A DNA stretch of 64,000 nt. Origin: Costus lasius (lineage: Eukaryota; Streptophyta; Magnoliopsida; Zingiberales; Costaceae). Of the stretch, positions 1-11,496 are shown piece after piece. The position numbers were made by a program, and so were the translations under genes. The DNA lies in assembly GCA_027563935.2 (NCBI GenBank), contig CM050451.1, forward strand, positions 30,085,565 to 30,149,564. Reading direction: 5' to 3'. Numbering within the stretch: position 1 is the first letter of the stretch; every line of letters begins with the position of its first letter. The notes beneath the pieces were generated by a model, which searched no databases, had not been told where the DNA came from, and saw nothing but the letters and a program-made list of their open reading frames with translations.

Positions 1-573
1 GGTGTTCCGAATGTAGCGGTGAAAGTCATCATTCAAGCGAGGACGCTCTTCATGGCGTCGGGCTGGGTCCTTTTGTCCGGTCCAAGCATGCCCAAAACGA
101 CCATTAGGTAGGGACCCTTGTGCGGCCCACACGTCATCCTCATCCAAGGGCTCGTATCCATAACCGAGGTCCCCCTAGGCCTCATGAGGCCCCAGGTGGC
201 CGGACTCATCCTCAAAGACTCGCGGCCGCGGGGGCGCGGGCATTGGGGGGAACTCTCTAGTAGGTGGGGCTGGGTTTGCGGACGGAGGCGGGTTAACCGG
301 GTTAGAGCGCCTATGCTCCAATGGCTCAGGGTGACTTGTGAGGGTATGAATCCCAGCCATAATTTGCTGAAACATCGCGCTTGTATTCCCTTCATGGGAT
401 TCCAAGCACGCGGACAGCGCATCCAACTTGGCATCTACGCGTGCTTCAAGTGCAGCCAACGATTCTAAATGGGTTCTACTCCCATCCGAGGGTTGGGCCG
501 ACACTTGGGTTTCAGGGATGGTTTCCGGATATTGGGATGACATAACTTGTGACTGTGTAGTCACCATGCACAA
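1..573 (-). pseudogene. Ty3/gypsy gag, N-terminal part, with an in-frame stop
   Basis: The minus strand reads from a Met at 573 towards the window start. The N-terminal part has a likely coiled-coil stretch (ESLAALEARVDAKLDAL, then a heptad-like run) followed by a Pro-rich segment (NPPPSANPAPP), a layout usual for gag of plant gypsy elements. A TAG at 175-177 interrupts it, but the same frame stays open to base 1 and reads a gag-like hydrophilic stretch (YEPLDEDDVW, later RRHEERPRLNDDFHRYIR). This looks like one nonsense mutation rather than the true end. The primer site and LTR lie just upstream at 684-1438. Protease, RT and integrase would lie outside the window. The lineage is not certain; a chromovirus is my guess. 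Confidence 0.6.
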
Positions 574-683
574 ACAAGGTTGAAAATGATTAAGTGCAGG
601 ATGCTGAAAACGCGGAAACGATGTGGAAATATGCGATGCGATGAGTCGGACCGTGCGAGGGATAAGAATTGAATGCGCAACGT

Positions 684-695
684 CCTCTGATACCA
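684..695 (-). other. Primer-binding site of the left-edge gypsy element
   Basis: The minus strand reads TGGTATCAGAGG, which matches the 3' end of plant initiator Met tRNA except for the last base. It lies between the gag start and the end of the LTR, as expected for reverse-transcription priming. Confidence 0.65.
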
Positions 696-699
696 GAAT

Positions 700-1438
700 T
701 GATGCAGCTACTGTAGGAGGGTTGGTCCTTAATGCCGTCCTCTATGGTGTTTGCACAATGCACAGAAATTGTGAGAGGGTCTTGAGACGAGGGAAGTCAA
801 ATCGCTCAGAAAGTATAGCAAGAAACACAAGAAATCGGCGCAAATTTGTTCCGAGGCAATACTAATGCGAGAGAAATCCAACGGCAAGAAACACAATTCA
901 ATCGGTGCAAATTTGTTTGCACAATTTAAAGCAAAGCACGAATAGGGGTTGCGGATCGCGGGGTCAGCTCGCGCGCCTATGCACCTGCGATCAAACCAAC
1001 GAACAGGGAAACCGTCCACGACTCCGATATTCAGACGCTCGTGGGTGAGAGGGCGAACGAAAACACAACTCAGAAAGAACGTGTAAAAACAGGCGAACCT
1101 GACCCACCCAGATCGGTGGGATTTACTTCTCAAAAGCAGGAGATACAAGCAGGAAATTGAGTCGAGACGCCGGTCGCCGACTCTTACAAACGTCGAAGAC
1201 GATGCTACTTCGTCTTCCACACACACACTAGAGGCACACTTGCTCACCAGGAGAACTCTACTTCTAAGAGAACTAGGGAGAACGCTGGCCAGCCCCTCTC
1301 TTTTATAAGATAAGGAGGGGAAACAAGACAAAGGGGACAGCATCTCAACAACTAACAACCAAAAAGTGGTCAAGCTACCACAAAAAGACAAAACAGAACA
1401 TAATCCTACCAACTACCATCTACTCCTGTAGGGGTGCA
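700..1438 (-). repeat. 5' LTR of the left-edge gypsy element
   Basis: The minus-strand sequence starts TGCACCCCTACAGGAG and ends CTGCATCA next to the primer site, giving the TG...CA ends of an LTR of about 739 bp. A TATA-like TATAAAAG lies near 1290-1300 on the minus strand. There is no second copy in the window, so the boundaries rest on the termini and the position of the primer site only. Confidence 0.55.
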
Positions 1439-1836
1439 AGTCCATTGATTCTTTAGCGTACGAGGTGGCTGTGACGGCGGTTAGACTCGCTCAGAGCACA
1501 TCGCGACAAAGCAGTAGAATTTTGAAGTACTAGGCTGCGTAACGATCGTCGCGGCCTTCTCTTGGGCCGTGTTGCTGATATGATTGTGAGGCCCATTTGG
1601 AATTGGGCTCTTCAGGGGCTGGTTTGTAGCATCCTTGGGCCAGATCACCTCGGTGTGGATGGAGAGTGGGCTGATAACATGCACGAAGCGGTCCAGTGGG
1701 TGAGATGGGCATTGCGATCATCGTACTTCTACCTTGTTGGGCCCCTTTGGATCTTCATGAGGTGGGGCAAGATGGTAGGGTGGGTTGTACACGTCGAAGT
1801 GGGGTCGTTGGGGCAGTTCTGCAGCTTCGGGTGGTT
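1439..1836. other. Unassigned spacer
   Basis: No recognisable coding region, LTR end or RNA gene is seen between the gypsy LTR and the minisatellite. An ORF of 245 aa (1562-2299, plus) opens here, but it runs through the 66-bp tandem repeat and is best explained by the repeat unit being a multiple of three. Confidence 0.5.
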
Positions 1837-2166
1837 GTCCGGAGGAGTCACGGGGCGTGACTCTCGTCGCTGGGTGACCCGAGGAACATTATGTGGAGAA
1901 CTGTCCGCAGGAGTCACGGGGCGTGACTTTCGTCGCTGGGTGACCCGAGGAACATTATGTGGAAAACTGTCTGCAGGAGTCACAGGGTGTGACTTTCGTC
2001 GCTGGGTGACCCGAGGAACATTCTGTGGAAAACGGTCCGCAGGAGTCACGGGGCGTGACTTTCGTCTCTGGGTGACCCGAGGAACAATCTGTGGAGAACT
2101 GTCCGCAGGAGTCATGGGGCGTGACTTTTGTCGCTGGGTGACCCGAGGAACATTCTGTGGAAAATT
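1837..2166. repeat. 66-bp tandem repeat, five copies
   Basis: Five units start at about 1837, 1903, 1969, 2035 and 2101. Each carries the inverted repeat AGTCAC-GGGGC-GTGACT (some units with point changes) and the short palindrome GGGTGACCC. The units differ by a few substitutions and no indels. Because 66 is divisible by 3, both strands stay open across the array, giving ORFs with 22-residue repeats that I do not consider genes. Confidence 0.9.
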
Positions 2167-2273
2167 TTTGGGGCACCAATGGGGCCAGGTTTTCCCCTTC
2201 CTTCATGTTATATGCTCCTGCATCACTCAGTCAGCGCCACTGTGCTGCCGTGCTCTTCCATCTTTCTTTTATT

Positions 2274-2600
2274 TTATAAGATCTCCTTCAAAAACTTAGT
2301 ATAAGATGACATTTGTGATAAAACATCGGTAAATGGTATGTTGATATATAGTTTCTTTAAAACTTCCAAGAATTTACCGAATTGATGATCAAGTTTTGCT
2401 TTTGCCAACCTCTGGGGGAATGGAATGGGTGGTTTGTAGGGTGGTGGAGGCACATAAATAGGTTCTGTCTCTTTCATTTGTGGTTCATGTTCAACGACCG
2501 CAGGTTCCTCAGATTCAGGAGTTTTGGCTTCATTCTCGTAATGGTCATCCTTAGGCATCTCTGGTTCCTCAAGCTGTTTGCCACGACGCATGGTGTTGTT
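2274..2600 (-). pseudogene. Athila-type Ty3/gypsy gag-pol fragment
   Basis: The minus strand encodes RRGKQLEEPE, an acidic linker, then PPPPYKPPIPFPQRLAKAK and a segment with FGKFLEVLKKLYINIPF and MSSYTKFLKEIL. This is the well-known plant Athila signature at the gag to protease boundary (PPxPFPQRL...FLEVFKKLxINIPF). It stops at a TAA just after KEIL, where family members normally continue. Upstream it joins directly to the primer-site region at 2635-2650, so most of gag has been deleted. No protease active site or RT follows to the left. It is a short relic of an internally deleted element. Confidence 0.8.
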
Positions 2601-2634
2601 TCCCAAGTGGTTTAGCATGTACCTTGGACTAAAA

Positions 2635-2650
2635 CCCGGCAACAGCGCCA
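2635..2650 (-). other. Primer-binding site, tRNA-Asp type, degenerate
   Basis: The minus strand reads TGGCGCTGTTGCCGGG, close to the TGGCGCCGTTGCCGGGG that pairs with tRNA-Asp in Athila/Tat elements. It is 6 bp from the LTR end at 2657. Confidence 0.75.
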
Positions 2651-2656
2651 AAAACT

Positions 2657-3816
2657 TGTTGTGTCCGCAAGTGCACGGATACTCGAAGTAATAAAGAAAG
2701 ATATCGAACCACAGAGACATTATTGTTAAGTACCAAATAGTTATATTCTTACTAGCTAAGCAACCGAATAATAGCAAAGCAATGATGGAAAATAGACGAA
2801 ATCAAATAATCAGAGAGAAACATTGGGATTAGGGTTTCATCCTCCTTAATTCTAATAACTAGATTTAAATAAAAGGTCGTCAGACTAATCTTATCATGAT
2901 AAAGACTTAATTTACTTTATAAAGGGATCATCTCACTTTCGTGCAGACAATCATGCAGGGACTAATCCTCGCTTTCTCGCAAGATCTATCCCAATGCTAA
3001 AGATTAGTAAATCATTAATCAAAGAACTCGAGATCACTTTCGTGCATCTGAGTTCTAAGTTGATTGTCTCAAGTGGAATCTCAAGGATCACTTTAGTGCA
3101 TCCGAGACTCAACACAAGTTCTACTTATGGTTCTCCAATGTTCCGATCCTCACTTTCATGCAAGATCTCCATGTTTGACAACTCGACTCTACCCTAGATT
3201 CAAATTATCATCATGGCAATAAGATCACTAAAATCAAATAATTAAGAACTAACCTAAGAGAGTTCCTAATATGTAATTCTAGGGTTCCAAGTTCTCAAGC
3301 AAGTCACCTTTCGGTCCTTATTGCGAGAACTCTAAAACATAAATAATAACTCAATCTATGGAGAATCAAAGACAAACAATCACATAAGTAGAATCATCAT
3401 AATAAAACTATTCTGACGAAAATAAGAGTTATCTAATCATTAAGAAATCAAAGTGAATTACACCCATGTCCCAAAATATGATTAAGCTAGCATGGAAAGA
3501 GAAATACAATAAGCCATAGTTTTAGAAGATCAAAAATCAAAGGAAAAGAAGAGTTAAGAAAATACAGCACGGCTGTGAAATATTTCACAGCCGTATTTTG
3601 TAAGGAGGCATCGATGAACAGTGGCGGCGCTTCCCTTTTCTTTGATTTCTTCTCCAATTAAATTCCTTTTCCTCTGAAACTTCTGGGGTATCGTCTCCTC
3701 CTCCAGGCGAAGCTTCTGCATGAAAATCACAGCCTGAGGTGGCCTCTATGCCTCTCGGCGCCAGGCCAAACCCTAACTCCCTCTCTCTCGATTGCTCTCT
3801 CAATAATGGATAAAAA
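2657..3816 (-). repeat. Athila/Tat-like LTR, copy R1 (5' LTR, minus)
   Basis: This 1160-bp block next to the tRNA-Asp primer site is repeated almost unchanged at 49376-50536, with only scattered substitutions. Its primer-proximal end is ...CAACA on the minus strand. The far end stops at ATAAAAA, where another LTR begins at 3817, so the true 5' end of this LTR may be missing. It contains several spaced copies of CACTTTCGTGCA. A 72-aa ORF (3585-3803, minus) inside it is Arg-rich and probably not a gene. Confidence 0.75.
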
Positions 3817-4756
3817 TGTTGGTGTATATGCCCTAAGGACCTAATTCTGGTCCGTTACTTGTACTACTTGACATTGATATTTATATCATACTGGCATTGT
3901 CGTTATCATTATTTGTTTACATCTGTGAACATGTACTTATATGATAATATCCCTGGAGACAGATTGGATCTGTGCTAAAACTATTGTCCCTAGTCAATGT
4001 ACCTTAGTGGATATGGGACAGCTATGGTACTTGTAAGACTGGTATATGGGCTGGTTAGGCACGGGGTGCTAACGCAGGCATATGAGTATATCAGTGGTAG
4101 ATATACTAGACCGACCCGCTGTGAGGCAATGACTTGGTGTCACGAGTTATCCGCACAAGTGATAGGAGATGCATTGATCCCTTGACTTGAGGTCATTGGC
4201 CATTCTATGTGGTTAGGGATATGCTTTGATACAACCTAACGCCTTGCCGTAGTTGGGAGGTAATAACAGTTGTCATTGGGCATGTCACGACCCATATGAG
4301 AAGGTAAATGCACAGACATAGGATTTGCCCCTTCCTAAGGGAAGCTTGATATCCATGGAGTTCCTCTATGGTTCTATGACTGAAAGTGTATGGCCATACC
4401 CAGGTTAGACCTGATTTAGTCATAGCCATGAGATTGGATGGAAACAAGTGGTGACACACTTGACCAATCGGATATCAGTTCGGCAAAGAGACTGTAATGC
4501 ATATGTACCTGGTTGCGATGATGGGGATGTTGATGTCGATATCTATTCCGATGACTTGGGTAGCAGTGATGCACTGCTAGGTGCCACACACTGCTTGTGA
4601 TGACCATGGGTTAGCACTGCCAACGTCAGAGGAACCTATAGGGTCGCACACCTTGATACTCGAGTTCTCGTATTGATCGGAAAGCCTTATGATCGAATTA
4701 TTGGATAACTCAGATATATTTTGGAGATTTCATTAGCTCCAATGGGCCTGATGAGA
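3817..4756 (+). repeat. LTR of a second, diverged Angela-like copia family, truncated
   Basis: It begins TGTTGGTGTATATGCCCTAA, resembling the ends of the C1-C6 LTRs, and shares with them short blocks in the same order: GTATGGCCATACCCAGGT near 4390 and AGGGTCGCAC near 4640. Between these blocks the sequence is different. It is cut at 4756 by the C1 LTR, so the primer site and internal region are not seen. It may be a solo LTR or a 5' LTR split by C1. Confidence 0.65.
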
Positions 4757-6453
4757 TGAAAGTCCCCTAAACAAGGGGGGGGGGGGGGGGCGAAACCCTA
4801 CTGGCGCATAAGGAGGTTTTAAAGCAGCGGAATGGATTTCTAGGGATCGATAGCATGAGATATGATCAACTTTTAAACCGATTGCAAACAAGAATGAAGG
4901 AATCGATTCTTACCGAAGCCATTCCTTGGATGGCGTCTAGGAAGAAGAGACTCAAGCGCTTCTCCTCCAAATGGTGCGCACACAAGATGATGTCGCCTAC
5001 TCCCTTAGTGATCCTTGTGCAAGCAAGGTTCTAAGGAGTCCTTTTTCGAATGGAAAGGGAAGAGAAGAAGTTTTGCTTGGCGAGACCTCCTTATCGTCAA
5101 CCCCTTCAACCACGAGAATGCTCTAACATCGAGAGCAAGAGCCAAGGCGACAATAGGCGTGAAAAGGAGAGTAACGTGAGGCGTGGTCACGTAAGTGATC
5201 ATGCCTTCTAAAAAATAGAAAGCCACTCCTCAACATGCGACCATGGGTTTACCCCAATCGCAAATTCCTCTTCACCCTTGAACCATGCACTCACTTGATG
5301 AGCTGGTTCAATTTGGGTTTAGTTCAAAGACCAATTACGCCAAGCAATTTGGTCTAGATCACAATAAACCCTAAAGGTTCAAGATCTAACCGTTCATCTC
5401 TTAATGCTCCTGATCTCAGCGATCTAGCATCCATTCTCTCGATCGAAGCTTACCGATCTCAAGCCCTAATCAATCAAACATGATCAGACCAGATCTCACT
5501 TACAATCAGAGATTAAATCCCTTTAAACTGAATCCAAACAATTCAGTCCACACGATCTGACTTAAGTAAGCCATATCATCAAATTGTGCGACCCTAAGGG
5601 TTTCCTTTAAATGTCGGTAACGATAACTTACGTTATCACGATCAGTGAGGGGTATCTAGCAACACATCACTGTCTCCCGATATAAAGGAAAGAGTCTTCC
5701 AAGACTACACCCAAACCACAGCACAAGTGTGAATCAACTCACTAGACATACATGTTTCCTTTGCCACTTGATGTTCTTATTGGACAAGCGTGTCAAGCTT
5801 GTAACTCCAATATGATGAGAATGATTAGATCAGATGAACATAGTCACCTGGGTATGGCCATACACTTTCTCAATCATCTCATCCATGGGGCCCCTAAAGA
5901 ACATCACACTCCAATGAAGGAGATGGCAATCCTATATCTATCACTAGTGTCCTAACCTGACTCATGATCATTATCCAAGATAGTCTATAACCATTATGTT
6001 TCAAATGATATCGAACTACCTCAAAACAATGCCAATCATCATTTAGAAACACAAGTGATCTCAAGTCAGAGGAAGTATGCCACTTGTTTGCATACAAGGA
6101 TTATTCACATTGTGACAAGCAATTGAATATCCTAGTAGGGTCTGTCCAGTACATCCAATGTACCCATGAGTCTACATCTTATTCCATGCTCGAAGCGTCC
6201 TATAAGATTAGAACACATATTAGTCTCAATCATATCAAGGCTGTCTCATGTTCACCAAGATATCTCGACTAAGGACAAAAGTGCATGTCAGCCAAGCTGA
6301 ACAGCATTGAGACATTATTCAGAAGTATATGTATTGCTGCAGATAATATAACAACCTGAATAACAACCATTGCCTATATAAACATAGAGTTTATACATGA
6401 TACTGAAAGAATCCCTAGGCCTCAAACATTAGCTTTAAGGGCATACCCCAACA
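4757..6453 (-). repeat. 3' LTR of C1
   Basis: On the plus strand it runs from TGAAAGTCCCC to ...CCCCAACA, the reverse of TGTTGGGG...CA. It is 1697 bp, like the other family LTRs, and is followed at 6454 by the reversed polypurine tract (ATCTCCCACTTGCACTT). A run of 16 G at 4775-4790 is longer than at the same place in sister LTRs. Confidence 0.9.
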
Positions 6454-6473
6454 ATCTCCCACTTGCACTTAAT

Positions 6474-9400
6474 CTAATGGTTGAGAAATCTCAAACCCAT
6501 ATTATTACAGTGCTTCTCATGCTTCTGCTACGCCAGAGGCTTAGTAAGCGGGTCAGCTAGATTGTCATCTGTATGAACCTTGCAGACCTTGATCTCACCA
6601 CGATCTATGATCTCCCTGATCAAGTGAAACCGTCTCTGTATGTGCTTGGACTTCTGGTGCGACCGTGGTTCCTTTGCTTGTGCGATTGCTCCAGTGTTAT
6701 CACAGAAGATAACCAAAGGATCTGCACTCGAAGGAACAACACCAAGTTCTTGAAAGAACTTACGAATCCACACTGCCTCCTTGGATGCTTCTGAGGCTGC
6801 AACATACTCGGCTTCCGTGGTAGAATCAGCAACTATAGACTGTTTGAAACTCTTCCACACCACTGCTCCTCCATTCAAGCTAAAAACATAGCCTGATTGC
6901 GATCGGAAATCATCCTGGTCAGATTAGAATGAAGCGTCAGTATATCCTTCAATACTGAGTTCTTCCTGACCACCATACACCAAGAACATATCTTTGGTCC
7001 TCCGCAGATATTTTAAAATGTTCTTGACCGCAATCCAGTGTGCCTGACCTGGACTACTTTGGAATCGACTGGTCACGCTTAACCCGTAAGCGACGTCTGG
7101 GCAAGTACACAACATCGCATACATAATGGACCCAATAGCCGAAGCATAAGGCGTATTGTCCATTTCATCTTTCTCAGTCTGTGTTTGTGGACACTGACTC
7201 TTCGAAAGATTCAGACCATGTCTGACTGGAAGATATCCTCTTTTAGAATTCTCTAAATGAAATCTCTCCAGGACTTTATCGATGTAAGTACTCTGGCACA
7301 GCCCGAGAAGCCTCTTAGATCTATCCCTGTAGATCTTCACACCTAATACATAGGCTGCTTCTCCTAAATCTTTCATCTGGAAACATTTCCTTAACCATGC
7401 CTTAACCGCATGCATTTCAGGAATATCATTTCCAATGATCAAGATATCATCGACGTAGAGGACTAGGAAAGTAATCACGCTCCCACTAAACCTCTTATAT
7501 ACACACGGGTCATCTTCATTCTTGATGAAACCAAATTCACTGATTGATTCATCAAAACGAATATTCCAGCTTCTTGACGCTTGTTTAAGTCCATAAATGG
7601 ACTTCTTTAACTTGCATATTTTATGACGATCTGATGGATTAGTGAAACCTTCAGGTTGTGTCATATACACATCCTCATCCAGTTTTCCATTAAGGAAAGC
7701 GGTCTTCACATCCATCTGCCAGATCTCATAATCGTAATATGCTGCTATCGCAAGAATAATCCGAATAGACTTGAACATAGCTACAGGAGAGAAAGTTTCA
7801 TCATAATCTATCCCGTAGATTTGTTTGAAACCTTTCGCAACTAGCCTGCCTTTATAGGTAACCACGTTACCATCCATGTCAATCTTCTTCTTGAAGATCC
7901 ATTTACAGCCTATAGGGATTATTCCCGGAGGCGGATCAACCAAATCACAGACTTGGTTATCTGACATGGAGTCCATCTCGGCGCGCATAGCTTCAAGCCA
8001 TCTTGCTGAGTCCGGTCCACTGACCGCATCCGCATAAGTGAGGGGTTCATCATGATTAATGATGTAGACTCCGTCATAGCGCTCAGGCTGTCGATGGATC
8101 CTTCCCGATCTTCGCGGTTCCCGTGATATCTGAGCCTCAGGTTATTCAATAACCTGTTCTACTGGCTCAGGCACATCCAACTGTGCTTGACTACTTTGTC
8201 CTTCCTCTGGATTCTCATCCAGCTTTATTTCTCTCCCACTGGCCTCTTGCAGAAGAAATTCCTTCTCAAGAAAAATGGCCGTTCGAGCAACAAACACCTT
8301 GTTCTCTTTGGGATCGTAGAAATAATAACCCTTAGTTTCCTTAGGGTAACCGACAAAGATACATTTTTCAGATCTACTCTCTAGTTTCCCAGAGGTGAGC
8401 TTTTTAACATAAGCCTCGCAACCCCAGATCTTAATAAATGTCAAGCTCGGCTGTTTCCCATACCATAACTCATATGGAGTCTTTGAAACTGCCTTGGATG
8501 GCACTCGGTTTAGTACCTTTGCAGCTGTTTCCAGTGCAAATCCCCAAAAAGAGTAAGGTAGAGTAGCCTGACTCATCATAGAACGAACCATATCCAATAG
8601 GGTCCTGTTCCTCCTTTCGGACACACCATTCCATTGCGGTGTTCCTGGTGGAGTGAGCTGTGAGATAATCCCACACTCCTTCAGATAGTCATTAAACTCA
8701 TGACTTAGGTATTCTCCACCTCGATCTGAGCGAAGTGTCTTGATATTTCGGCCTAGCTGATTCTGTACTTCATTTTTGAATTCTTTGAACTTATCAAAAG
8801 ATTCACTTTTATGTCTCATTAGATAGACATATCCATACCTACTGAAATCATCAGTAAAGGTAATGAAGTATAGATAGCCACCTCTGGCATGTTTACTAAA
8901 TGGCCCACACACATCACTGTGTATAAGGTCAAGTAAACCTGAAGCCCTTTGACCTTTGTTAGGAAAAGGAGCCTTCGTCATTTTACCCATTAAACAAGCT
9001 TTGCATGTATCAAGCTCCTCACAGGAGAATGATCCCAGCAGTCCATGGTCATGCAACCGCTTAATGCGTTTCTTGTTAATATGGCCTAAACGACTATGCC
9101 ATAGCAAGGTGCTGTCATCAGCATACTTGGCTTTCTTAATATCAATTTACTATATAGAACATTCCATGTCCAACATGAATAACCCATTGTTAATTGACCC
9201 AGTAGCATAAACGATATTATCATAAGCAAGAACACACTTTGAAATATTGCATTCAAAGGAAAACCCTTTCCTGACAAGAGCAGGAATAGAGATAATATTC
9301 TTCGTAATGCTTGGTACAAAGTAACAACTGTCTAGTTCCAATACAAGCCCAGATGGTAATGAGATGTAATAAACTCCTACAGCAACAGCAGCAACCCGTG

Positions 9401-10355
9401 CCCCGTTTCGAACTCGTAGGTCCACCTCATGATGTCCCACCTGTCTTCTTCTCTTGAGTTCCTGCACATTTGAACAAATGTGAACTCCACATGCAGTGTC
9501 CAACACCCATGATATAGAAGAAGAAACCATGACCTCAGTCATGAAAATACCTGAGCCAGAAGCGAAACTTCCCTTCTTGTCTCCCTGGAGCGCTTTACAG
9601 TCCTTTTTCCAGTGACCTGGCTGGCCACAATGGAAACATCTGTATTCCTTCGACCGCTTTAGCTTTTGCTTCAGAGCCTTGTTGTAGCTCTTAGTAGGGG
9701 TTTTGCCCTTCTTCCCCTTCTTCTTGTTCCTTGAAGGAAACATCAAGACTGAGGATGAAGGCTTTCCCTTAAGAGTCAGCTCTGTAGTCAAGAGCATATT
9801 CAGCAACTCTGCCGGGGTATAGTCGATCTTGTTCATATTAAAATTAATGATGAACGGATCAAAGGTAGCCAGAAGAGACTGAAGAATGATGTCTACAGCA
9901 AGCTCCTGATTGATGGTATGTCCCAGTTTCTCTAGAGCCTCCTTGTACCCAATCATCTTGAGTACGTGAGCTCCCACTGGACTCCCTTCAGCCAGTTTGC
10001 TCTGAAAGAAAAGTTTTGTCAGATTGTAGCATTCAGTCCTAGCCTGTGCAGTATATAGCAACTTGAGGTTAGCTATAATATCTATAGCCGATAGATCCTC
10101 ATGCTGACGCTGCAGCTCTGGCGTCATAGACGCTAGCATCAGGCAAGCGACATCAATGCTATCATTGACATGCTTTTCATAAGCATCCCGAACCGCCCTT
10201 GCAGCGTTCGGAGCGGGTTGAGGTGGTATAGCCGTCTCGAGGACATACAACTTCCTCTCAGCCTTCAGATCAATCTTAAGGTGTCCGTACTAGTCTGAGA
10301 AGTTTTGCCCAGCAAACTTCTCCCTTTCCAGTAGGGATCGCACATTGAAATTCGT
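6474..10355 (-). pseudogene. C1 gag-pol, start codon lost and multiple in-frame stops
   Basis: The region is 3882 bp, exactly the length of the intact 1293-aa ORFs of C2 and C5, and every surviving piece lies in one frame, so there has been no net indel. The start is ACG instead of ATG (10353-10355). In-frame stops lie at 10290-10292 (codon 22, Trp in sisters), 9150-9152 with a second stop directly after it, 8142-8144, 6924-6926 and 6528-6530. Several (TGG to TAG, CAG to TAG, CAA to TAA) fit C-to-T or G-to-A change; the tandem pair at 9150 does not. The CCHC knuckle, integrase core, RT YVDD and RNase H segments are all still recognisable. It cannot make a polyprotein. Confidence 0.92.
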
Positions 10356-11496
10356 GGTGTTCGTTGCTGCAGTTATCTACAACAATGCAAGAACAGCAAG
10401 GTCAGTATCAATGTTTTAGAATCAATCCAGGACTTAAGAACGATTCCTTTTCTCACTATTTTATCTGGCTGAAAAATCCAGCAAAACAGCCCGAAAGAGT
10501 AACACTCTTTTAGTGAGATGGGATCCAGATTTCACACTTGGTCTCCGCGTCCCGCTCAGGCGAGATAAGATGCACAGAGAGTACAAGCATTAATTTCTGG
10601 TAGGCAATCCCTGCCAATCGCCAACCCGTGCGATTCCCCTTCATTTGGGCAATCCAGCAGACCGTGCCAACTGAGTTGGTACAACACAATCTCTGACCCC
10701 ATAGATGGCTGCCTCCATATAGCTACCATATGCGCCACATATGTAGCCTACATGGTCAAGCTGACCCGACCTACTCCCTGGACCACCACGTGCTATGCTG
10801 AGCAACGAGAAGCGATAAATCCCTTCCCTGTAACACGCAGGTGTAATCCCACACCGTCTGAAGATAGATGGGCGTGCCCACTGAGTGGGTACAACACGGC
10901 CCCAACGATAGTCAGAACAGTGAGGTTTCGCGTCAGAAGGCTTACGAGCTTGATATTTTAGCTTGGATTTTAACGGTCTTTTTATCTTCTTAACTATCAT
11001 GCAATTCCTATGGTGATAGCAGAAGATTAAATCATGCAATTCTAATTATAAACAATAAATGAAAGCATGATGATCTTATGTGGTAAAAGCCCATTAAGCC
11101 TAGGTAAGACCTTAATTTTAACTTAAGTCTTCACTTGCTTTCTTCATGGGGCTTTTTCTTCTCATCTGGCCCAACCCAGGGCCCAAGCGCCCACTGCAGC
11201 TCAGGTGCGCCCACCAGGTAAATGCGCCTGTCCCAGAGTCGAACCCTGGACCTCCCACCTGGTCAAGCCATTGCTGCATGCGCCTCTGCCAAGTGTGCTC
11301 TGTGCTCATGTCTGATTAAAATACAATTTAATCTATCTAGACATGATTGACACGCAGGTCAATTACACTTTATAAATTAATTAAAAATGTGATTCGCAGA
11401 TCACATTAAATAATTTACAAATTAACATCCAGGCACGCAGGCCCCAGCACAGCACACATTAAGATAGGCAGCCCACATAAGATGAAATAAACAAGC
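10356..11496 (-). other. C1 leader, truncated by C2
   Basis: Untranslated leader, similar to 23228-24298 and 30737-31870. It carries both conserved hairpins and the tRNA-like T-arm at 11233-11249. It stops at CAAGC (11492-11496), where C2 begins. CAAGC is the likely target duplication of C2. Short ORFs here are not conserved as protein. Confidence 0.8.

Larger units (their letters stand above)
4757..11496 (-). mobile_element. Copia C1 (Angela/BARE-like), minus strand, decayed, 5' end lost
   Basis: From right to left it has a partial leader (10356-11496), a gag-pol pseudogene (6474-10355) and a 3' LTR (4757-6453). Its leader is interrupted at 11496 by the 5' LTR of C2. The rest of the leader and the 5' LTR are absent. 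The left flank TGAGA (4752-4756) is a candidate target duplication that cannot be checked because the other end is gone. Confidence 0.85.

Noticed and set aside
1562..2299. 245-aa ORF on the plus strand and 128-aa ORF on the minus strand
   Set aside because: Both run through the 66-bp tandem repeat; a unit length divisible by three keeps frames open. No start context or domain supports a gene.
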